Part shown: piece after piece, positions 10,007 through 20,379 of the stretch
Numbering within the stretch: the first letter of the stretch is position 1
Layout of the letters: each line of letters begins with the position of its first letter
From: Basidiobolus ranarum
Taxonomy: Eukaryota > Basidiobolomycota > Basidiobolomycetes > Basidiobolales
DNA: 37,017 nt
NCBI GenBank assembly: GCA_040143965.1
Contig: JASJQH010000055.1
Location: 1 to 37,017 of the forward strand
Reading direction: 5' to 3'
Made by a program: the position numbers and the translations under genes
Notes under the pieces: model-generated
Told to the model about the DNA's origin: nothing
The model's input: the letters and a program-made list of their open reading frames with translations, nothing else
Databases searched by the model: none

Positions 10007-12919
10007 TTATAAAGCGTCAAAGTTGATGATGTGAAGATCCTTCCTTCTCTCCAATTCGTCTTCTTTCTATTATTGGGAGAGATATACAATTAATGACTAA
10101 TCAATGGTGATTAGAATAAGGGGATTCATTACCTTTTCCATTCTATTCAAGATATATATGATTATTGTAAGAATAACCATGGTAACTACCAAAACTAAGA
10201 GAACCCATTTGGCATATCCACTAGGGCTGATGTAGAGCTCGAGAGACCAACTGTTGTTGTGGACTGATTAAGTGCATGTCGAATATTCGTATAACATGGT
10301 AAACTTTACCTGGAGGGTGTGGTGGTATCTTGGGGCTGATAAGGAATAATGATGAGCTGGGAATTTGGGATAACTCCTTGCCACGAATTGAAATGTTGGC
10401 TCTGTGTAAAGGAGATGTAAGTATAGGTTCCAATGTGGCTAAATATCATGAACGGTACCTGATTCCTGGTTGTTCCAACAAAGAGATTTTCAATGTAATT
10501 GTTGGTGCGTCCAAGGCCAAATAGGTTATATGGGGTTTGTAGAGAACAATACCCCGATTGAAACAGTTGACTCACTAATTCCATGATTTTAATGGCTATT
10601 CAATGGGATAGCTTACATAAACACTACAAACCTTGGGTGGCGCGCTTATTACCATTGGTATCAATAACGGTATACTTGAATGTTGCACCAGGATAGCTCA
10701 CACCATATGGCTAAATATAACATCAGATAGCGGAAGGTAAGAAAGCGGAGGGTGTGGGGAACTACGGAAAATATATTGTTACCTTAGTGTTTGGATGGCT
10801 TTCTTCAAGCCCGCACCAACTTGGGCATACTCCATTCAGTACTAAATCCAATGAAATTAGTGGCTATTCATTCTCACTAACCTAAAAAGTGACTTACCCA
10901 ACGTTTTCATAAAAAAAGCATCGTTGAAGAAATTGTTGTATAGGAAGCTAGCGCTGCGAGAGGCTAAATGGTTGTCGCTATTTGACGATGAGAGAACTAG
11001 GAAATCAAGAGTTCCCTATTCCATCGCAATGTTAAGTTTGGCATAAATAAACAGGATTGGCACGTGGAACACTTACATCTTCATCTATATCAAAAAATGC
11101 GCCTGCTTTGGGGTTGGTGATTTTATTTAAATCGTCGAGTCCACTCGATACAGCGATCAAAGTGCGTCTATTAGCGTTGATTGCTGCTTGTGGGCAATGC
11201 TTCGAGTTACAAGGTTCATTCTGTAGCAAATGTAACTGACTTGCCCCTTTACCCTGACTGGTAACCAGCAAAATGTCTGGATGACCGTCAAGGTTGTAAT
11301 CGCCTAGCAGGTAAAATCGTTCCTTTTAGTATAGATTAGCAATGAGAAGTTCATGACGAAGCAAACCTATGCGTAAAGGTACTGGCAGAATTCCGTTAAA
11401 ATCTCCGTCACGTGTCATTATAGGGTCAGTAATCCCAATGTCTTTGACAGCTACAACAACATGACCCTATAGAGGCATTAGTAATATATTTGAAAGAGAT
11501 ACATCTTATGCTTGATTACTGACCGAATTGTTGTCAGAAGTATCGAGATCAAACTTGAAGTTTGCGTCCGATTGGCACAGCTCACCAACCTTTCGACAAT
11601 TGCTTTGATTGGACTTGTTACAAAGGGGCTTCTGTTGGTTGTACACTATGTGTATTGTACAATCAGCTCCATTTGGGCAAACTGGGAAAATCATGTCCAT
11701 GGTTCCATCACCATCTACTCCAAGGTTTTAGTAGTCATTTCACACGAAAATAAATACTGAATGCATTACCCATATCAGCAAAGGAAACTGGACCAGCGCC
11801 ATCAGGTAGGGTACCTTGTTGGCCTAATTTGAATTGCCCGTTTTTGTTGTTGGTCCATACTTGAAAGAGAGTTGGACCAGAATCGGTATCTTTACATGTA
11901 ACAAATAGATCTATCAACGCAGTGGTAAGTATAATTTACTCATGAGAAGAATAGCCGCCTCTTTAAATATTACCAGCCAGACAATCGCCATCCAGGTCAA
12001 TAAAAGCATTTGAGTGAGGGTTCGAGATTTTACATACTTGACCACCGGCTGGTGTAAAGGGAATTCTAGATGTGATTAAGATGTGTTAGATGGTGATAAG
12101 GTGGTCGACCGGCGAATGTTTAGTACATACACTTCGAATAACTTAGCAGGGTCGTTGGTTACTGTGTTTTTCCATATACTAAGTTGGGTAGGTTTGTCGG
12201 AAGGATAGCCTATCAAATCAGTACGCATGTTTCCATCATAGTCCAAGGCAATAGGTTGGGCCAAAGTTGCGGAGGGAAGTGTGGTGTAACTTTGTGCTAG
12301 GAATATCAAAAGATGTAAGTGAACTGAAATATCAGACAATCTAAAACCAAACTAACAAAATTCGTTTTCTCCATTTCCTAGGTAAAGTCTCATAAGCAAG
12401 TCTTCATCTTTAGCGGGGTTTTTTTGTCCCATCAGCAACACATCTAACTTTCCATCATAATTGAAATCACCAGTGACAGCATTGGTTATAATAAAGCCGT
12501 CGGCAGCGGCCTGATCTATCTTAATTTCTAACGAAGAGCTCTGAATGAATTTATATGTTTCTATTGAAAGTTATACTTAGTTATACTGGATATACGAAGG
12601 AGTTGAATCAAGCCAAAGTTACCGTGGTGCCAAAGATAAACAGTCACAGAGGATTGATCTCCACTTAGTACTACCACATCAGTACTAAAAATAGAACAAT
12701 GAGAGAATGTCGCTAGCTTTAAGTCTATAGTATAATAGTTTACAATTTATCTTCATTAAAGTCTCCAAATGCCACAATAGTTCCACCAATTGCATTCAAA
12801 CCAACATCAATAAGGCCTAAGCCATTCGTCGAAAATTTTGGACGTGCCCAAGTGTCGGACGGAAATAAGGCGCTGACTAAGATGAGCAATACCTGAGGAT
12901 TCCAGGAAACAAATCGCAT
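10007..12919 (-). CDS. ITFG1/LINKIN-like (T-cell immunomodulatory protein family) membrane protein
   Basis: The family has an extracellular or lumenal FG-GAP (integrin-alpha-like) beta-propeller, one membrane span and a short tail; in animals it acts in cell adhesion and RuvB-like binding. Sixteen exons, all in frame, give 666 aa (612 in human): 12919-12744, 12684-12623, 12560-12357, 12296-12131, 12065-11974, 11910-11770, 11714-11524, 11466-11367, 11303-11077, 11015-10898, 10841-10783, 10710-10632, 10574-10459, 10401-10310, 10250-10133, 10066-10007. A signal peptide (residues 1-25) is followed by DxDxDG-type calcium loops (FGDFNEDK, GDFNYDGKLD, DGDGTMD, GDYNLDGHPD). Then come YNLFGLGRTNNYIENLFVG and GVIPNSQLIIIPY as in human. 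The span is at about 622-643. The tail ends HIINFDAL, against HRFHFDAM in human. The exact acceptor at 11715 is the least certain junction. Fungal role is unknown. Confidence 0.93.
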
Positions 12920-13248
12920 TCGAATGATGGTTCCCAAGAGGGCTTTACGAGTTTTTAAAAACTAAACAGTGAGAAATGATAATAAAAGAATGGGATCAAT
13001 TCTATTATATTCATTATAAAAAGATTAGAATCTCGAACATCCAAGAAACTAGGTATCGATACTGGAGAGCTCTAACCACCATATTAATTATTATCAAAGA
13101 TTTCAAAATGGTCAGTTTTTAATGGAGGAAATCGCTGGAATTTGTGGCATCTTTTTTTCTTGACATTTAATTCTTTCGCGTATCTTAAACTCTCAAATAT
13201 TACGTTAAACTAGCTCTCTTTTCTTGTTATACCACTTTTCAAGCAACA
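12920..13248. promoter_or_regulatory. Divergent promoter region between the ITFG1-like gene and MAGO
   Basis: A 329-bp AT-rich spacer separates two diverging start codons, so it must carry both promoters. A pyrimidine-rich tract lies just upstream of the MAGO start (TAGCTCTCTTTTCTTG). I see no clear TATA box. Confidence 0.5.
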
Positions 13249-14046
13249 ATGGGTACTGAGGAGGAGTTTTACGTTCGTTACTAGTGAGTTTTCTGTTTCC
13301 CTATAGACTCAATTATTTATTCATACTAAAGTATAATTGAACTTCTCATGATGTTTGTTAATCTAGTACGGGACACATGGGCAAACATGGTCACGAGTTT
13401 TTGGAATTTGAGTTTCGCGGTGATGGTAAAATTCGCTACGCTAATAACTCCAATTATCGTAACGACAGTCTTATCAGAAAAGAAAGTACGAGCCTCTATA
13501 TACACCTGATAATATGTCTGATCACAACTCGAAGAACAAATGTCTAACCAATATTCAATATAGTGGACGTTAGTAAGACAATGTTAAAAGAACTCAAGAG
13601 AATTGTATCTGAAAGTGGAGTTATGGAGTATGTGGTTTAATCATGCAACTTTTATCAAAGTTTCGATGTTTATATATATATATTTAGGGAAGACGATAAA
13701 CTCTGGCCTAAACGTAACGTAGTTGGTCGTCAAGAATTGGAAATTCGTTTGGGCAACGAGCACATATCTTTTGAGGTATATATTCTTTGAAGATCTCCTC
13801 TGTGAATATTGGTTTTTAAATTTTCCATACATTTCTAGACTGCCAAGATTGGTTCTTTGGTAGATGTTCAGGAAAGTCAAGACCCCGAGGGTTTACGCAT
13901 TTTCTACTACTTGGTACAGGATTTGAAGTGTCTTGTATTTTCATTGATTTCTCTTCATTTCAAGGTACGATGCGTATTCACATATATTGTAGTTGTATAG
14001 TCAATCTCTTAACAGTCCAATTCTTCTTTAGATCAAGCCTATTTAG
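13249..14046 (+). CDS. MAGO: Mago nashi, exon junction complex core subunit
   Basis: Mago binds Y14 (RBM8A) and locks the exon junction complex onto spliced mRNA in the nucleus, affecting export, localisation and decay. Six exons (13249-13283, 13367-13485, 13564-13627, 13688-13775, 13839-13964, 14032-14046) give 148 aa, the family length. Nearly the whole sequence is recognisable: [73 protein letters not shown], and the C-terminal IKPI. The last exon encodes only those four residues and the stop. Presence of the exon junction complex suits this intron-rich genome; the gene is missing from intron-poor budding yeast. Confidence 0.98.
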
Positions 14047-14405
14047 GTGGAATTTGTCAGTGTATGCACACACCTGGAAAGTTTATAGAAATAAATCATG
14101 TTAAAGACTCGCTTCCTTGCCACTTCTAATTTTCTAAATAAAGTGAAATTTCCAAAGATTGTTTACTGTGTGTGTATGTGTATCTATTTGATTGACTTTA
14201 ATCGAGAAGTTAGTTGATTTCATGAATCAAATTGATAAAATTATTTGCCTAAATCAGCCATGTCTCAGGGAAAGAAAATCGATTACGCAACACTCAATAG
14301 GTCTACGTGAACAAGCTCTTGGTCTAAACAGTGAAGGTTATTTGAAGTGTATTCTCAACTCATTCATTCACCTCTAGAGCTTCTTCAAACAGTAAAACTT
14401 TCAAC
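14047..14405. other. Spacer between MAGO and PUP3, no gene seen
   Basis: The region holds AATAAA-type signals near 14090 and 14138 for MAGO, and the PUP3 promoter. A 61-codon frame at 14192-14377 shows no family likeness. Confidence 0.5.
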
Positions 14406-15305
14406 ATGGTAAGTACAAAAAGCCCATAGTTTTCGTCAATATACCTAGAAATATACTGTTATTCATCTGTTCGTCAATGGTTTAGTCAATTATGGAATAT
14501 AACGGAGGTGGTGTTGTCGCCATGGTGGGCAAAGATTGCGTTGCCATCGCTGCTGATAAACGTCTCGGAGTTCAAGCTATGACAGTTTCCACTGAGTTCC
14601 AAAAAATCTTCCCAGTAACCCCAAAAACATACATCGGTCTACCTGGTCTTGCCACTGATGTTCTTACTTTGTATGTGCAATTGTTTTATTGGTATACTTT
14701 GAACTATTTGGCTTATTCCAATTTTTTCTACCATTTATAGGCAAGAGAGATTTCGTTTTAAGGTAAACATGTATAAACTCCACGAAGAGAGAGAGATCCA
14801 GCCAAAGACCTTTGCTCATATGGTGTCTTCTACTTTATATGAAAGAAGGTATCTCATCTAAATCTTTCTAAAAATCGAACTGAGAACCAGTGAATACTCA
14901 ACTCGAGTTAAACCTTTCTAGATTCGGACCTTACTTTGTTGAACCAGTGGTTGCTGGTTTGGATAAAGATAATAAGCCATTCATTTGCTCCATGGATTTA
15001 ATTGGTTGTATCAACTTTGCCAAGGACTTTGTTGTAAGTGGTGTACCTTCCGCTAACCTATACGGTATGTGCGAATCTCTCTGGGAGCCTGACATGGGTC
15101 CAGAAGAGTTATTCGAGGCTTGTTCTCAAGCTCTCTTGAACGCCGTTGACCGTGATGCCCTTTCTGGTTGGGGAGCTGTCGTCCACATAATGTAAGTATA
15201 TGGAGTATTTCTTGACATAGCTTATAGCTCATTATTAACATTCTTACGACGTTTAGTACTCCTGAGAAGGTTGTCACTCGTACATTGAAAACTCGTATGG
15301 ATTAA
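14406..15305 (+). CDS. PUP3 (PSMB3): 20S proteasome subunit beta type-3
   Basis: Beta-3 is a non-catalytic subunit of the inner rings of the 20S core. Five exons (14406-14408, 14486-14670, 14741-14848, 14922-15191, 15257-15305) give 204 aa, against 205 in human. Family stretches are [71 protein letters not shown] and [13 protein letters not shown]. Exon 1 consists of the ATG alone, followed by a perfect GTAAGT donor. Splicing it to TCAATTATGG gives MSIMEYNGG, as in human MSIMSYNGG, which supports this start over the internal methionine in exon 2. No N-terminal catalytic threonine is expected or seen. An AATAAA lies near 15380. Confidence 0.97.
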
Positions 15306-15513
15306 GTATTCTCAATCAATACTTGGATTTTTTGTGTACATTCAAACCCTCTCAAGCACCTACGATATTATGTTTCATAATAAACCTTCTTAATATGAGG
15401 GATGTTATTTCCAAGATTTCCACGAAAGGATGACCACTTAATAGTTGTTAGGGACTTTATCATTTCTTTATTTAAAGATATCTCATAAAAAAAATAAACC
15501 AAGCTCCATAAGA

Positions 15514-16246
15514 TTAAGCCTTGTAAGAATCTCTGAATTGCTGAATGATCTTTTCAACATCTTCTGAACTGGTGTATTGTTCTTGAAGATAATTACGTAG
15601 GGAATTCCAAAACTTCTCACTTTTGATGAGTTCATCCCCCTCTGGAGTAAGTCCAGTGCTGGTTTCTACGGGGGTTGGGGTCGCTGTTGCTGTCGAGGAG
15701 GTGGGAGGTAGTGTGGCTTTTTGGAGAAGATGAATGACTGTATTGCTAGTAATATTAACCTCGAGAAGTGACTTGGAGTCTGTTAGTGCTTTTCCCTTGA
15801 GAATCAAACGTTGGGCAGCTACTGGTTGTGAAGATACGGTTTGAAGCTTCTCTTTCAATTTTAATACGGTGTCCCCTGGTTTCATCTTGATGAGGTATTC
15901 CTTTCCACCTTTGAGAGCTTTTACCTTCACCAATATATCTTCACCTTAACAAGAAGCCAGTTAGAAAGATGGGTAAGATCAAGGAGAATCTCAAACTTAC
16001 TATTATCTGAACCATTTCCACTGGTAGTGTCTGTGAATGAAGTATACTCAGGGAGAGGCTAGGAACGAATAAATCTTCGTTAAAAACCTGTCAACAAGAA
16101 AAACCAGGTATCTCAAAAAGTACCTTCAAGATGTTTCTAGGATAGTTCAGTTGAACATGAGTGGGTGCAGTATAGTTCTCAGAGTAACGAACGGGCTTTC
16201 CACTCAACTTTCCGAGGATTTGTTTGGCAAATGCGAGTTCGGACAT
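15514..16246 (-). CDS. GET5 (MDY2): Get5/Mdy2-like ubiquitin-like protein of the GET pathway
   Basis: Get5 joins Get4 and Sgt2 in the cytosol to hand tail-anchored membrane proteins to Get3. Three exons (16246-16124, 16058-16001, 15944-15514) give about 203 aa; yeast Mdy2 has 212. The N-terminal segment (FAKQILGKLSGKPVRYSENY) resembles the Get4-binding part of fungal Get5. A ubiquitin-like domain spans about 62-137, including RLILKGKALTDSKSLLEV. A Ser/Thr/Pro linker follows, then the C-terminal homodimerisation region (FWNSLRNYLQEQY, IIQQFRDSYKA). The second intron ends in AAG. It is convergent with PUP3 and divergent from SEC10. The synaptobrevin encoded 6 kb away is the sort of client this pathway serves, but their nearness is probably chance. 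Confidence 0.87.
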
Positions 16247-16706
16247 ATTATAGGATAAAGAAGTTCAAGTATACAAGAAAATCTCTTTAAAAACTCAATT
16301 CGACTGGTTTAGAAAGGTATAGAAACTTAGGCCAAAATTAAGAGAGAGTAAATAAATCACCAAGTGACGTAGATTTTGGTCTAAATTTATCCTGATTGCA
16401 AGAGAATATATAGCTATGGTGGTTTAGCCTAGTTTATGTTTCCTGTTTCCTGTTAGATGGCTCTTTGTAAACAGGTAAAAAATCAATTTTGAGCTTGCAG
16501 TTACGATCTCGAATGATCAAGAAATTTACTCACCAATTCCTTCCTTTACAAAGTACTATTGCACATCACGTGAATTCGTATCTAACTGAAGGTAAGCCAT
16601 TTTGTGACGTTTGTTGTTACAAAGGCTATACTAAGCCAAAAGAGACCCAGCTGAATAGAAGTGTCAAGTTACTACCACTTTAACGTATTACTCAACAGTA
16701 TTCTAC
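16247..16706. promoter_or_regulatory. Divergent promoter region between GET5 and SEC10
   Basis: This 460-bp spacer contains a TGACGTA core (CRE-like) near 16366 and a CACGTG palindrome (E-box) near 16567. Both are short and may occur by chance. A 64-codon frame at 16489-16683 is not recognisable. Confidence 0.35.
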
Positions 16707-19700
16707 ATGTCATTCAATTTTAACATTAGTAACCGACTTCATGACTTGGATTCGTCGGTTACTAACCATCTCAAAATTGAGACGTTTCAAGTAACTTTCT
16801 TTCGTTTATTGAAAAAACTCGAGAATATTTCTTTAAAGAAACCAATAAATTTTAGGGAAAATTCGTACCGAAAGATTTCGTTGAAAACATCTCGGTTAAT
16901 CTGGTAGCGATGGCTCGAAATCATCCACAAGGCAGGTCAATTTATTTTATTCACCAAGTTTACCAACATTCTTGACCAAATTTTAACAACTATCCAATAT
17001 TTTCCTTATCTGTATACAGACTTCGATCCCAAACCTTTCATTCGTACTTTTGAATTTGCTGTTGATGAACTGGTGCGATTAAAAGCTAGAGTAGAAAATG
17101 CTGTCGATGGTCTAGAAAGAAGTACTGAAGATGCTCAAAAAGTATATAAAAGACAAATAGTTAATCTATCCGAGGTATCGAAGGTAAGTAAAGTGGTCAA
17201 TGTTGGAACAATTATAAAATACACTTCTTTATTGTTCGTTCATATTGCAGGATATTCAACACTCCTTCACAAACCTAGAGTCTAGAGTCAGTGAAGTAGG
17301 GAATATTGCTATACGAATTGGTATTGATTCATTCTGTTATGTGTTATTTGTGTTTGTTCTTAATTTATTGTATAATAGGGGAGCGTCTTGAAAGCATTGA
17401 CAACCAACGAGTTCATGCCTCCGAAGTGAGAGAATTAGCAGAGTTGTTTATGCAATTCAATAAAGGCCCACCTAGGTATCTAGAGGATTTGAGAATTAAC
17501 AGTGGACCAGATGGTCAATTTAAAGTGAGTCACCCAATTCTATAGCATACTTGTGCTTTTCTAACCTTGTGTTCAGGCCGCTACCATTGCCAGGAGACTT
17601 AACGGTATAGCCAAAGAGGTAGATTATCCAGGAACAGAGATGGTATGTTATAGCATGCATCATTTTGATATCACGGCAATTAGATTGTTTTGATTAACTT
17701 GGCTTACCCCTCCAAGGCTGTATCTAATATCGAAAAATACTGCGAAACCTTGGAGACAAATCTGTTGGAAACGTTCGATAGAGGCTACAAGAAAGGAGAT
17801 ACCCGAACCATGGGGGTAAGCGAGATGAGTAGTATAACCGCAGTTATTGGACTGGTTTAACGAGTTTCCTTTAGTATTGTGCCAAGACCCTCTGCGAATT
17901 TAACGGTGGTCAATCATGTGTTCAGACATACATCAATCAGCATGAGTTTTTCATTTCTCAAATGAAACTCATGGAGCCGGAGAACGCATTAGAAAACGGA
18001 TATTCTAGAAGGTGGGTGATCTGATGAGAAAACATTCCATATTATCATTATATTTAACTGGTGTTTCATCGAACACCGTTACTAGCTCGAAGAACCTGAA
18101 CGATATTAACCTTGGCCCACTTCCAGTTGACCCTTGGCTTGATCATTTGTACCAGGAGATCAGACAAGTAATTAGAGAGGAGTGGGAGGTGATATCCATT
18201 GTGTTTCCTAACGCACTCTCAGTAATACAAGTGTTTATTCAGCGTATTTTCGCACAATCGGTAAATGATTCCTAGTCAACAATGAGCTTGCATATGCACA
18301 AGTAGTAACTTGATATCCTAAGATTCAAGGATACCTCGAAGGTCTGCTTCAACGCGCCGAGTCACAATCCAAAGTAGCTTATCTTCGAATTCTTTCGTCA
18401 TCTCATGCGGCTACGGTGGAGCTTGTAGAGGATTTAAAGAAGTTCGACGAGTTTGTAATCCAACCCAAAGTGCACAAAACTAGTCAAAAGCTCGGTACTG
18501 TCAGCTCTTTATCTGTAACGTTGGATCGATGCATAGATGATCTGTTCATTCCTTACACCGAAAATGAAGCATACATTGTCATCGAGAAGAAAACCATCGC
18601 TGATATCTTCAAAGATATTCTTAGCCAATTCACCACTTATCACGTATTTGATGGGATTCCTTGCATTTACAACTGAGCGTTTCCTAACCCTTTTCAAACC
18701 ATCTAGATTCAACGACCAGCATTCTCGAAGAGTCGCTCAGTGTTTGGTAGGAGTGGCAGTCGTCGCTCTATATCCAGTGGAACTGCCCGTCTCCTAGCTA
18801 AAGCTGCCACTTCAGTGGGAAACAGCGTTCAAATCCCGCCTGAAGAGCACGGAATTTTATCAGTGGACTCTGCTCTGGAGCTTTTAAGTATCCATACGGA
18901 GGCTATTGAGAGGTGTATTGAACTCAGTAGCTCGGAGGATTTGTAAGTGGGATAGTGTTATGACTAAAATCTTGAATTAGCCACTGACATTGATGCTCTT
19001 GACAGACCGAAGAATGTGACAGAACTATTCTCAATTCTAGTGGAGAGTTTGGGTAGAAGTTATATTGAAGTTGCCTTGGACGCGTAAGTATTTTCGTGAG
19101 GAGAACAGAGCGACCAATCTTACCCAATGACTATTTACACTTTAGCACACTCGACGATCTTCAATACGTGGATCCTAAAAGCGAGTCAGAGCTTAAATGG
19201 CTCGAGACATTACAGCTAGCTAGCAGTTTGATCCATTTGATTCAAAATCATTTCCAAACAATAGTGGTAAGAGGAAAACTAAGCAATCTCTCCAGGCGAG
19301 TTACTAACTCAACTCCTTTAGATGCCCTTGCTTACCTCTTCTGCATCAATATACCGGGATGCTATCACCTATAAGAATGCTTTCATGACGTCGTTGGAAA
19401 GTAAATTGAACTCCACCATTCAGAAGACAATCGACGTCATCGCATCCTGGTTGAGTACACTCTTATCGCGTCAGAAGAAGAACGACTTTCGTTTGCGTGA
19501 TGATGATATCGAGATCATTGGAATGGCAACACAGCCATGCACTCAGTGTGTGGAGTTTTTAAAGCGCATATGCGTTGTAGCTAATCGTACTCTTGACGGT
19601 CATAACTTGGAGATGTTCCTTGTAGAGGTTGGAGTCAACTTCTACGGCCTGTTGCTGACGCATTTCAAGAAATTCACCGTCAACGCTTTGGGTGGATTGG

Positions 19701-20014
19701 TAGTATCCAAGGACATATCCAAGTACCAAGAAGCCATCTCTATGTTTAGGCAGAAAGAGTTGAACGATCTCTTTGAGATGTTACATCATTTGGGTAACTT
19801 GTTCTTGGTGAGAAGTGAGATATTGAAAAGTTTGTTGGAAGAGGATTCTTTCCTTCAAGATATTCCATTGCAAGATTTAGTGCCTTACATACAAATGCGA
19901 GAGGATTATCGTTCTTCTCAAATCCCTAAGCTTCTTGGCATCTCTACCCTACAAGCAACAACCGGATGGAGCACTTTAGATAAAGACATTAGAGCCATGG
20001 CAATCAATGGATAA
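16707..20014 (+). CDS. SEC10: Exocyst complex component Sec10 (EXOC5)
   Basis: Sec10 links Sec15 on secretory vesicles to the rest of the exocyst for tethering at the plasma membrane. Fourteen exons, all in frame, give about 821 aa (708 in human, 871 in yeast): 16707-16790, 16856-16931, 17020-17183, 17251-17320, 17379-17524, 17577-17642, 17717-17815, 17875-18011, 18086-18260, 18323-18643, 18707-18942, 19006-19083, 19146-19266, 19322-20014. Hallmarks are GKFVPKDFVENISVNL, DFDPKPFIRTFEFAVDEL, an N-terminal coiled coil, LSRQKKNDFRLRD, LEMFLVEVGVNFYGLLLTHF and ALGGLVVSKDISKYQEAI. Intron 2 must use a GC donor (AAG/GCAGGT at 16932), because the nearby GT at 16936 breaks the frame. Acceptors at 17716 and 18322 are AAG. 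The serine-rich stretch at 447-475 is a linker. Confidence 0.94.
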
Positions 20015-20080
20015 CTACACTCTTAACTATTTTAATGCCCTCTCTTGATGATCAAGTAGCTATTTCCTTCGTAATGCTTA

Positions 20081-20099
20081 CATATATATATATATATAT
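20081..20099 (+). repeat. AT dinucleotide microsatellite
   Basis: About nine AT units lie in the SEC10 3' region, between SEC10 and the dihydrofolate synthase gene. Confidence 0.9.
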
Positions 20100-20264
20100 G
20101 CATATACACCATTCCATTATGTTGAATTTGCATTGTAGGACAGAACATATGAAGTCACCTCATTAATACAATCATTTCGACCAATTTATGCTCTATTTAT
20201 TGCTCTGAATAAACTTATGAAATACTAGCTTCGTTTATCAATAGATGAATCAATTTTAATCGGA

Positions 20265-20349
20265 TTTTTCGATCACTTAGTTGCATTCCTCTCTCTTCAA
20301 AATCCAAGTTTTTCGGTCACTTAGCTGCACGACTCTCTCTCTTCAAAAT
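20265..20349 (+). repeat. Imperfect 44-bp-period duplication in the FOL3 promoter or leader
   Basis: The two copies (20265-20303 and 20309-20349) share TTTTTCG, TCACTTAG, TGCA and CTCTCTCTTCAAAAT. The second ends 31 bases before the FOL3 ATG. The CT-rich tract in each may be part of the core promoter or a leader element. Confidence 0.8.
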
Positions 20350-20379
20350 TTACTCTGCTGATATTCAAACACATATCCT

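Noticed and set aside
11512-11760. 82-codon plus-strand frame inside the ITFG1-like gene
   Set aside because: It is antisense to a well-supported exon and spans an intron.
12920-12937. Longer N-terminus for the ITFG1-like protein
   Set aside because: The upstream in-frame codon is TTG; the ATG at 12919 gives a good signal peptide.
16489-16683. 64-codon frame upstream of SEC10
   Set aside because: It has no similarity to Sec10 or any family; the SEC10 N-terminus is better explained by the ATG at 16707.
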